From Yponomeuta sedellus (Eukaryota; Arthropoda; Insecta; Lepidoptera; Yponomeutidae), in assembly GCA_934045075.1 (NCBI GenBank), contig OW203722.1, positions 2,883,001 to 2,947,000 of the forward strand: DNA of 64,000 nucleotides, given 5' to 3'. Below the pieces are notes generated by a model. It did not search any database. It was not told where the DNA came from and was given only the letters and a program-made list of their open reading frames with translations. The translations under genes were made by a program, and so were the position numbers. Positions 9,910-18,326 of this stretch are shown in pieces; positions within the stretch are counted from its first letter, which is position 1, and each line of letters opens with the position of its first letter.

Positions 9910-10135
9910 ATAGTAGAACTTTAATCGATTTCTTATAAAAACGGATGTTTTTGGCGGAAAGCGATTATAGTCCTGGGTTGTTGATTCTAGGTTCTAGATT
10001 GTAGGTTCTAAAAATAGTTGTCACAGTTGTTAAGATTTTTCATGTTCATTTTAAAAAGAAACTTAGTATAAAATAAATTGTGATTCATTTCCATTGGTGG
10101 CGCTAGGTAGCACCCCGAATCACTTTAGAAGGAAA
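9910..10135 (+). repeat. Dispersed repeat R, diverged copy
   Basis: Shares TTAATCGATTTC, TTTTTGGCGGAAAG, TTGTTGATTCTAGGTTCTAG and TGGCGCTAGGTAGCACC with the duplicated units at 44496-44729 and 49049-49288, and with a fragment at 15845-15950. It shows that the unit duplicated at 44-49 kb is itself a member of a dispersed family. Its class is unknown; the GTGGTGCTAGTTAGCACC end forms a short hairpin. Confidence 0.65.
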
Positions 10136-10254
10136 GCCTGTGAGTCAGGAGCAAGTGTCTTCCCTTTCAAAGCAAACTAAGTGCTTTAGCACAGACACAA
10201 AAATAGAAAAACTTACTATAAACTTTGAAAAGAAGAAAAATAGAGAAAAATAAA

Positions 10255-10335
10255 AATATTAGCTCTACAATTTTATCCATATAACATCATAATGTACTGT
10301 AATTTATGGCAATAAATGATTGATTGATTGATAGA
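10255..10335 (+). repeat. LINE 3' end with (GATT)n tail
   Basis: TGTAATTTATGGCAATAAAT followed by GATTGATTGATTGATAGAT. The AATAAA-like signal and tetranucleotide tail are typical of CR1- or Jockey-like 3' ends. Confidence 0.5.
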
Positions 10336-10890
10336 TATAAAAGAAGAAATAAATTGATGAACCATTGACGTTGTGGGCGACAAGTCCACAAACTTCATAC
10401 ACTAGAGCTAATCTAAACGATATCACTATGGGTCGTGTCGCCTGTAGAAGGTATATGGAATTTTATCGGGCACCTGTGGTGCCGATAATCGCTTTAGGAG
10501 GTCGCTGCAACGTTTCAGTCTTAAAACTATGTACTTTACGTGTTCTGTTTCGTTGGGCACACGAATTGTGGTTAGAGCATGTACGAAAATATACACACAA
10601 CAGTCTAGTGCATCCAAAAACACCATTTGTTTCAATTCCCGGATTTAAGTAAGATTTTTTTTATTCAGCCCCCCCCTTTCCCCTGTAAGTCTAACTTAAT
10701 GTATCTCCCTATGTTTATGTAACTTTATTATTGTATTTCACCTTCTTTCCCTGCACTACCCTTTGCCAGTCTCTTCAACACCAATGGTTTGCTGGAAGAG
10801 AATACTTCTTGCATTAAGCACGCCCTTGTACATTCACTCTTGTAATTAGTGCAATAAAGAATTAAAAGAAATAAATAAATAAGTACATCC
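10336..10890 (+). other. Unassigned 95-codon open frame followed by a LINE 3' UTR
   Basis: An open frame at 10365-10652 has no motif that I recognise. From about 10770 the sequence reads TTTGCTGGAAGAGAATAC, TTGTACATT and GTGCAATAAAGAATTAA, matching LINE 3' UTR pieces at 13605-13690 and 36535-36650. The frame is probably chance or a degraded LINE piece. Confidence 0.4.
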
Positions 10891-10892
10891 AA

Positions 10893-11160
10893 ATGAAAGC
10901 TTCGAGAGTATTATAAATATAAATAAATATAAATATTCATGGATATTTTACACAGATCTCGTTAGCTCCATACTAAGCAACTAAATGACTTGTGTTACAG
11001 GTGCTAATTCTATAGATTTAATACAATAAATACATAGATAACATCCAAGACCCGAGACAAACTAAGGTCGTTTCCTAGTTTGACCCGGCCGGGGATCGAA
11101 CCCGAGACCTATGGTTTTACAGTTAGCGTGCCAAACCGCGGCGCCACCGAGGCCGTCGTA
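10893..11160 (-). repeat. tRNA-derived SINE of a second family, minus strand
   Basis: Read on the minus strand: GGTGGCGCCGCGGTTTGGC (A-box region), then GGTCTCGGGTTCGATCCCC (B box). It continues to a body with ACACAAGTCATTTAG and an (ATATTTAT) tail. A sister copy lies at 30495-30735. Confidence 0.8.
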
Positions 11161-11455
11161 TTCCTCCCATAATACAAACTGGGACACCCTTATGACGGAA
11201 TTAATAGAGTTGAAAATCGTCACAAAGGTGGTATTTACATTACCTAGCCAGGTGAGGCATCCGAACAATGCTCCTGAAACCACAGGCGCACAGCGTTGCA
11301 AAGATATTACGCCGGGCCGCAGACTGAAATATATTCGAGAAGGAGTACAATCGAACTAAAACTTTCGTTAGCCCCAGACATTATTAGCTGAATAACTTCA
11401 ACTGCATAAATCCACAACAGTATCGTCATATCATGTCTTCTTTTTCATCAACCCA

Positions 11456-11803
11456 TTATGTCCCCACCGAGGGGCACGGGTCTCTTCCCTGAGGAAGGTA
11501 TAGGCCATCCTCCACCACGGGGGCCAAGTCCGGATTGGTGGAGGCTTGCAAGATAAGTGGCTGGTCTTACTGTCAGAAGTTTTCAAGCCGCCCTAAGGCC
11601 TCTGACTTGGCTTAACGGCTGCCATCTATCGACGGCATTCGGCACCAACTGCTTAACTTGCGAAGCACGGAACCGGTCGAAAAAATGCCACTAGTGTTAG
11701 TCACAGACGGTTTACCCATCCATGCACTGAACGCGCCCTGTGTTTCTTAGCCTTCGTAATCGTTTATGATCACTCAGGCAGCCGGGGCCACGAGCGATTC
11801 ATA
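11456..11803 (-). repeat. 5S-derived SINE, subfamily B, minus strand
   Basis: Runs from the inverted tail TCATCAACCCATTATGTCCC through CTGTCAGAAGTTTTCAAGCC to the 5S-like part, where ACGGTTTACCCATCCATGCA corresponds to the inverted promoter region, and ends near CAGCCGGGGCCACG. Near full length. Confidence 0.75.
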
Positions 11804-11971
11804 TCATATAAAAAATTATAGTTAATAAATAAATAGTCTAAGGGCGACTTGCGTAACGCTTTAAATATATTGTTTCAATATGAGTTAATAAAAATTAGGT
11901 TCTTAACTAAAAGTAACGATTTGCACAACAAAAATTTTGGTCTTAATTATGTTTAGGCGACTGTCTTAGTT

Positions 11972-12132
11972 AAACAGCCGAGATTGGCTATTTAACTCTG
12001 TGAGCTGTGAAAGTAAGATGGCGCTAACCATAGCGCCATCTTACTTTTCAAACAGCCGAGATTGGCTATTTAACTCTGTGAGCTGTGAAAGTAAGATGGC
12101 GCTAACCATAGCGCCATCTTACTTTCACAGCT
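11972..12132. repeat. Tandem pair of 78-bp units, each with a perfect hairpin
   Basis: AACAGCCGAGATTGGCTATT begins both units, at 11973 and 12051. Unit 1 holds a hairpin at 12010-12047 (17-bp arms) and unit 2 a longer one at 12081-12132 (24-bp arms, ACCA loop). The arms contain AAAGTAAGATGGCGCTA. Confidence 0.9.
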
Positions 12133-12488
12133 GTTCAGTGTCAATATGTCAACATTTTCAAACAAAGAACCAAACAAAATAAAAGGAACAGATGTTGCGC
12201 AGAATGACATTCTGAAAGTTATGTTTTCATTTTGTATTTTGTTTCGTTCCATGCAGATTTTTATCTCTAACCAACATCATTTTTGCTAACGGAAATAAGC
12301 TCAGACGTAAAACGGAACGCAAAGCCTGCTTTACCGACACGCATTCGTCCTTATTTAGCTATATTTAGCTAAATAACGGAATGACAAGTGTTGTGCAAGA
12401 CGATTTTATAACGAAATTTAGCAGAGTAAACGAGTTTAGTTAATTTTATTTAAAGTTAAGTTAAGCAAAATGTCACGCAAGTCGGCCT

Positions 12489-12857
12489 TAAAAACCTATT
12501 TAGAGGCTAAAAATTCTACCCATTTAAGGGCTCGAACCCGCGGCCTCTGACTAACCGTGCCAGCGCTCTCCCAACTGAGCTAATGGGCGACTTACCGGCA
12601 TCAGTGAAATTTCGAACCTCTTTACAATACTCTCTGTATTACCTACGTACAGGCAGCAACATCTGGCTGAAGTAATTTGCATCACTTGCAGCCCCGAGTA
12701 CCTACTTTGGAGTTAGCTTCTATATCTACAAATAAATTGTAATTAAAAAAAAATTACAAAAAAATAAAATTATTATATTCCTTTTAATGCACTAACCCGT
12801 GCTAAGGACAATTTTACAAAACCTCTAAATAGCCTCTAAATAGGTTTTTAAAATAAA
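12489..12857 (-). repeat. tRNA-Lys-like SINE (minus) plus a collapsed arm pair
   Basis: 12489-12715 is a minus-strand copy: inverted 3' module, inverted B box GGGCTCGAACCC, inverted A box CCAACTGAGCTAA and the upstream domain (CATCTGGCTGAAG). At 12783-12857 the outer arm (AATGCACTAACCCGTGC) is joined within 50 bp to its inverse module (CTCTAAATAGGTTTTTAAAA), so the core between is deleted. Confidence 0.75.
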
Positions 12858-12894
12858 ATTAGTCAATTAAATCGCCTCGAGACATATCCGACCT

Positions 12895-13088
12895 TAATTC
12901 CCGATTCACTTGATTTTATTTTGTCGGACGAGTCCGACGGGCCTCGATTCTACTAAATACATGAGGATCTGCGAATTACTGCCGGCAGATGCTGGATGCG
13001 GCAAGTTGAAGACAGGGCGCTATGGCGCTCATTAGGGGAGGGCTATGTCCAGCAGTGGACTAATATAGCCTGAAGGAGAAGAAGAAAA
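12895..13088 (+). pseudogene. RTE-like LINE, last codons of RT ORF
   Basis: The plus strand from about 12970 encodes AGRCWMRQVEDRALWR and then SLGEGYVQQWTNIA before a stop, the conserved C-terminus of RTE-like reverse transcriptases. Upstream sequence is out of frame and lacks RT motifs; the copy is truncated. Confidence 0.7.
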
Positions 13089-13097
13089 ACCCTCGGG

Positions 13098-13285
13098 TAT
13101 AGAGAGTATTGTAAAGAGGTTCGAGATTTAACTGATGCTGGTTAGTTGCCCAATAGCTCAGTTAGGAGAGCTCTGGCAGGGTTAGCCAGAGGTCGCGGAT
13201 AAGAGTCACAGCATGGGTAGATAGCCTTTAAAAAGGTTTTTTTAAATTGTCCTTAGCACGGGTTAGTGCATTAAAAAATAGTATA
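13098..13285 (+). repeat. tRNA-Lys-like SINE, degraded core
   Basis: Core at about 13148-13215 with TAGCTCAGTTAGG and a mutated B box (GGATAAGAGTCACAG). The 3' arm TTAGCACGGGTTAGTGC is intact. The B-box loss implies this copy cannot be transcribed from its own promoter. Confidence 0.75.
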
Positions 13286-13289
13286 ACCC

Positions 13290-13845
13290 TCGGTGGTTCA
13301 CTTTGCAGTGTGATTGTCCAGTGACCGCAGCATTCGTCAACTCCCGCAGGTGCATTGGGCGTTTGTACTTAAAAGGATTTATGTTTTCCGACAACAACAT
13401 CTAGAGAGACTTTTAAGGGCTAATGGTATGCAAAATATCATAAAAATTGTAAATAAATAAAACGTTTATTTGCGTACTTTATTTTTATTTCATTTAATGA
13501 TAGGGAAATCTAAAGCGAAATCAATCGTATTCTATTATTACTGCTTAGGTTATTGTTAAGGGTTTTTGCAGTCTATGTAGTTTGTTCTGTATATATCTCC
13601 AAGCTTTGCTGGAAGAAATCTCTTACAGAAGTATGCTCGCCTTTTTACATGTTATTTCTTATGTAATGTCCTGTTGAATACACATAAAAACATGGCCAAT
13701 TACCTACAGATTTCCACGGAACTACTTATAAAATTGTCTTGTCCTACGGCAGAGTGTATTGTATGTTTTAAAGTAAGTTTAAAAGTTACTGACGTAATCT
13801 ACAGATTCAGTTTACCATGTAACTCATTATCAATTCATTAACAAC
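13290..13845. other. No gene; LINE 3' UTR fragment at 13600-13690
   Basis: AAGCTTTGCTGGAAGAAATC and ACAGAAGTATGCTCGCC match the LINE 3' UTR pieces at 10770 and 36535. The rest is AT-rich with no frame of note. Confidence 0.45.
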
Positions 13846-14410
13846 CTTCCCTGAGGAAGGTACCTACAGGCCATTCGTCACCATGGGGGCCAAGTCCGGA
13901 CGCTTGCAAGACTAGTGTCTGGTCTGTCAGAAGTTTTGAAGCTGCCCTGAGATCTCTGACCCGAGTCTCTGAGTGCTTAGTGCGAGTTTTTTAACTACTC
14001 GATCGCGTTAACGTAAACTCATATTTCTATGGCATCGAGGAAGCGCCACCTAGCGACAAGTATGGAAATTAAAATTGCTGAGTGCTAGTTGTAATGGTTT
14101 ACGTTGAGAAGCGAACACGTTTACCGGCCAAAACCCGAATAAACGCGAGTGCGAGTTGTACTGTGACAGCGTTTTGCCAGTTCGAACGGTTAACTTACTC
14201 ATACTCTCTACTCAATGCTCGATTAACGCGGTAGTAAAATTATTCGATTGGATCTGTCAAACTCGCACTAAGCACTCTGATCGACGGCAGCCGGCACCAA
14301 CTGCCACTCGGAAAAATGCCACTAGCGTTAGTCATAGACGGTCACCCGTCGACGCACTGAACGCGCCCTATGTTGCTTAATCTCCGTGATCGTCTAAAAT
14401 CACTCAGGTA
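13846..14410 (-). repeat. 5S-derived SINE, subfamily B, split by a MITE
   Basis: The 3' half lies at 13846-13967 (CCTTCCCTGAGGAAGG to CTCTGACCCGAG) and the 5S-like half at 14281-14410 (TCGACGGCAGCCGGCACC to GGTAGCCCGAG). A 303-bp inverted-repeat element separates them. Confidence 0.8.
13968..14280. mobile_element. 303-bp MITE with 17-bp inverted ends and TCTGA duplication
   Basis: The left end GTGCTTAGTGCGAGTTT (13973-13989) is matched in inverse by AAACTCGCACTAAGCAC (14259-14275). TCTGA occurs on both sides (13968-13972 and 14276-14280). No transposase frame inside, so it is non-autonomous. If the ends are read two bases further out, the TIR is 19 bp and the TSD disappears; the TCTGA reading is more consistent. 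Confidence 0.8.
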
Positions 14411-14494
14411 GCCCGAGATACAGATTCAATATAAGTAATGTTTGCTTAATACATACTTGAGATACATAGTAGCAATACCACCCGCTAACGGTAA

Positions 14495-14560
14495 ATGTGA
14501 CATCGTGAGGAAACCAGAATACCTGAGGTGTTTACATACTTCAGTTGTAATTAAGCCCGT
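14495..14560 (+). repeat. SINE 3' fragment (CATCGTGAGGAAACC family)
   Basis: GACATCGTGAGGAAACCAGA followed by ACCTGAGG and ACATACTTC. The same motif ends the tRNA-derived SINE at 60395-60590 (inverted there) and occurs at 34230-34285. Confidence 0.6.
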
Positions 14561-15000
14561 GCTCTTTCTCTCTCTCTCTCTGAGAGACGACCTACAGTAG
14601 GACGAATATAGGCAGCATTATAATATAGTCTTATGATCATAGACTATAACAAAGAAAAAGGAAAAAATACGTCCGAGAAAAATTGCCATTGAAGTATCTT
14701 AAGAAACAAAAGTTCACCATCAACCAATACTGCAGATATAAATACACGTGTTGTGTCAAAAACTAACTCACAACTTATCAAACACTTAGCAAGTGGAGCT
14801 CGGAGCGTCCTATGGGACGACGGAAAGTTCCACTGAAGGAAAATTCGAAAATATCTCCTTAATTTTAGTGAAGAAAGAAGAAAAGATAGGATATTTCTCT
14901 CTGAACGGAAAACGGAACAATATAACTGTCAACTTTTGGTATTTTAGGTGTAAATTGTTTTACTAATGTTTTGTTCATAATATAAGACTTTATGTTCTAA

Positions 15001-15057
15001 GATCATTCAATATATGTAGTCATGTGAACTTCACATGACTACATATATTGAATGATC
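15001..15057. repeat. Perfect 57-bp palindrome
   Basis: Two 28-bp arms around a single C at 15029, with no mismatch; each arm contains ATATATGTAGTCATGTGAA. A second small inverted repeat (TTCACATTGTG) follows at about 15058-15090. Confidence 0.95.
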
Positions 15058-15094
15058 ACATTGTGTCACAATAGCTTCACATTGTGAAGCATAA

Positions 15095-15295
15095 TGATAG
15101 ATAGATAGAATATTCTTTATTGCATGTACACCAAGGATTACACAGGAGACTTATAAAATAACAGTACAGTACAAGTAGCGGCCTATTACTAAAAGTAATT
15201 TCTTCCAGACAACCATTGACGGAAAAGAAGAAACGGAAACTGAAATACGGGTAGTCGGCGCAACTAAACAATATTAGATAACATATTATTTTATA
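15095..15295 (-). repeat. CR1-like LINE 3' end with (TATC)n tail, minus strand
   Basis: On the minus strand the order is GTCTGGAAGAAATTACTTT, CAATAAAGAATATTC and then (TATC)n at 15110-15097. The same 3' UTR occurs below the CR1-like RT frame at 33474-34259, which identifies the family. Confidence 0.75.
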
Positions 15296-15299
15296 GTTG

Positions 15300-16050
15300 A
15301 TACACATACATAAACGGTACATAAATATGAAATAAATAAAAATAAACTACACAAAAAAAAACATAGGACATGAACGAAAAATATACTTACATAATACTAG
15401 AAAGGGATTTCACAAATACAAATAAAACTTACATTAGATGTCCTGCCTAAATAATGTTTCCTTTAATTTGCCCATTGTCATTGACAAATAGTAATGGTGT
15501 AAAATGAACGCATCGTAAGGGTGGTTGTTGAACGATGCTGAAAGTTGCCGCGCTTCTTTTGACAGTTCGGGAGAGACTTAGGAATGGTGAAGTTTAGCTT
15601 TGTTAATAATCTTGGAATATTAGATTTATTAAGTAAATACATGTTTATAAGAATATTAGAAAAATAAGAATATTTGAGACATGATGGTTAGAGTGGAGTT
15701 TTTTTCGCTGTCTTCTTCTCCACAACAGCTTGGCCCTGAAGGTGGCTCAGATATTAAATCTGAAATAAATATCTGAACAGTGCCTCATTTCTATCATTTC
15801 CACGCCTTGTTCCTAATAATAGAAGAGCTAGAAGTGGCATGTCCTAGGTTCTGAAAATACGTTCAGATAAAAACGTAATATAAAACAAGTTATGATTTTT
15901 TTTCTATTGGTGGTGCTAGTTAGCACCTCGAAGCGCCTAAAGGTAAACGTATATATATAATTATAAATAATTTTATATTACAATTTATTTTAAAATAGAA
16001 ATAACATAAAAATATTTCGTTTTTATAAATTTTTAATTATAAAATAATTC
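15300..16050. other. No gene; fragment of repeat R at 15845-15950
   Basis: GTCCTAGGTTCTGAAAATAC and TTGGTGGTGCTAGTTAGCAC identify a piece of repeat R. The rest is unassigned AT-rich DNA. Confidence 0.45.
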
Positions 16051-16051
16051 A

Positions 16052-17400
16052 TACATAGGCTGCTACTTATGTATGCGGAATCTGGGATTCCAATAATTTT
16101 AAACGCAATGTCTGACCTCCATGGTCAAATTCGTTTTTTTTTAAATACTGGCCGAAAGATAATAATCTTTCTCTTATATACGTTAGTGTTTTGTTTCTTG
16201 GGTTTAAAATGTCATATCGCTGAAAAAATGGAACTCACTCGTGAAAATATTCGTGCTATGATTTATTGCGATTTTCGACGTGGTTTAACGCAACAACAGT
16301 GCGTAGATTAATTAACTTCGACTTTTGGTGGTGAAGCTCCATCAAAAACGACTGTGTATCACTGGTTTAATGAGTTTAATCGCGGGCGCAGTAAGCTCAC
16401 GGACGAAGTTAAAGAAGGTCGCCCGAAATCGGTGGTTGTGCCACAAAATCGGACGAAGTTAAAGAAGGTCGCCCGAAATCGGTGGTTGTGCCACAAAATA
16501 ATATTGAAGCTGTGCGAAAACTAATAATGCAAGACCGCCATGTTACGTATCACGAGATAGAGGCTATTCTGGGCATATGTATGACGAGCATTCATAGGAT
16601 ATAACATGAACATTTGTCTGTAAAAAAAATTTGTTCGCGTTGGATCCCGCACAACTTAACTCAGGATCAAAAAGATGCTCGCGTCAAATGGTGCAAGAAA
16701 ACCTTAAAAAAATTCAACGGAGGCGACTCAAATTCTGTTTATAATATCTACACAGGTGACGAATCCTGGATCTACGCGTACGATCCCGAAACTAAACAAC
16801 AATCAACAGTTTGGGTGTTTCAAAATGAGCCGAACCCTACGAAAGTGGCTCGTGCAAAAAGCACTGTAAAGCAAATGGTGGCCTGCTTTTTTGGTATTAA
16901 TGGCCATGTGGCTACAATACCACTGGAGAATCGCAGAACGGTTAATTCGGAGTGGTACACGACCATTTGTATGCCGGAAGTATTTGAAGAAATACGCCAA
17001 AACAACCAGCGACGCAGAATCATACTTCACCATGACAATGCCAGCTGTCATACATCTCAGGAAACAACTAAATTTTTGGATGGTCAAAAAATAGAATTGA
17101 TGGGTCAACCACCGTACAGCCCTGATTTGGCTCCCAATGATTTCTATTTATTCCCAAATGTAAAGAATAAATTACGTGGTCAACGATTTTCGACCCGTGA
17201 AGATGCCATAGATGCGTTCAAACAGCACGTTTTGGAGATACCTCAATCAAAGTGGAAAAAGTGTTTTAGAAATTGGTTTCATCGAATGCAAAAGTGCATC
17301 GATCATAGTGGAGAATACTTTGAAAAACAACAAAAGCATATTTAGCCATATACATTTGTTTATTTTTTCTATTCCGCATAAATAAGTAGCAGCCCTCGTA
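16052..17400 (+). mobile_element. Mariner transposon, full length, inactive
   Basis: About 1.35 kb, the normal size of a mariner. The right end reads AAGTAGCAGCCCTCGTA and the left end is its inverse with a few changes (TACATAGGCTGCTACTTATG). TA flanks both ends (16052-16053 and 17399-17400), as expected for the superfamily. The end sequence TACGAGGG is characteristic of a mariner subgroup seen in moths, by recall. It carries one transposase gene, broken. Confidence 0.9.
16208..17345 (+). pseudogene. Mariner transposase, DD34D, three inactivating lesions
   Basis: Mariner transposases cut and rejoin their own element at TA sites in the nucleus. Translation starts MELTRENIRAMIYCDFRRG, the usual N-terminal helix-turn-helix start. 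A stop interrupts at about codon 28 (16309-16311; probably CAA to TAA). A 50-bp tandem duplication (16400-16449 repeated at 16450-16499) then shifts the frame. A further stop lies at 16602-16604 before a long intact tail of 243 codons. That tail holds the catalytic domain: TGDESW for the first Asp, HHDNASCH for the second and SPDLAPNDF for the third, with exactly 34 residues between the second and third (DD34D). The family length is about 340-350 codons, so nothing large is missing. No activity can be expected. Confidence 0.9.
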
Positions 17401-18160
17401 TTTATCCTTAAGCGAACGTATAATGATGGTTGGATGATGGATTGTACTTGTTATCTTTGTAAAGGATGTTAGGCAGAAGATTTACCGTACGGAGATCGTT
17501 AGGTAATAACATCAAAGTCAAAAGAATTTTATTCACTATAAAAACAAAATCTTTACGTAATGAACGTCAAAGCTGTTAGTTTTACAATAATTAATAGATT
17601 ATGTGATGCAGAAACTAACAGAGAAACTCTTAGGTGAATACATTCAGAAATATTCATACTAACGTATCGCACCACGCCCACTTTAATTATAAAATGTTTT
17701 CGTTGTTTGTTTTTGACTAAACAAATGTGTGGCAATCGACTCAGCCAAAATTTTTTACACGGAAAGAAAAGCTCTGTGCGACACAAGAAAACCTGTTAAT
17801 AGCTGAGTTCAAGCTATTTTAGGTATTGTGCTGTTGATTGTATTGAAATAGAACATTATTTAGGTAATTTGTCTTACTTTTATTATTATTGTTTAGTTTT
17901 TTAGTTACTTGTAATAATTATTTGTTTACGGGTCCCTTTGCCTGAAATAAATTACTATTATTATTTATTATTTTATTATTAGCCTAGAGATGAAAGTCAC
18001 TTATTTACTACTGAGGCGGGAACCAATAGTTTCAAGATCTAAATAAATCTTTAACCCAAACACTGCGCGAAGTAAAAACCAAATAAACTCAAAAGGTGTT
18101 ATGTATAAAAACACGATTCTTCACCCCAGAAATGCTGATTAAAATAGTCTGTGATAGAGA
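17401..18160. other. No recognised feature
   Basis: AT-rich spacer between the mariner and the full-length LINE. One 77-codon minus-strand frame at 17553-17786 has no motif. It could be host intergenic DNA. Confidence 0.4.
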
Positions 18161-18326
18161 TTTAACAGGGAATTTTTTTTTTTTTTAATAAAGGGTTTTA
18201 CGGCCCTGGATCCGTGTCCTTTTGAGCCTTGAGTATTGTATTAGTTTTTTATAGTATTAGTTTTCAGATAAGAGCACTTATCACTTCCGTATCACTTCAC
18301 TATAATGTTCAGTTTTTCCAGTCACT

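Noticed and set aside
9910..10135. Helitron call for repeat R
   Set aside because: The expected TC start and CTRR end with insertion between A and T could not be located.
10365..10652. A 95-codon plus-strand gene
   Set aside because: No motif, an overlapping 69-codon frame on the other strand, and a LINE 3' UTR directly downstream.
16803..17108. Minus-strand frames inside the mariner
   Set aside because: Antisense shadows of the transposase.
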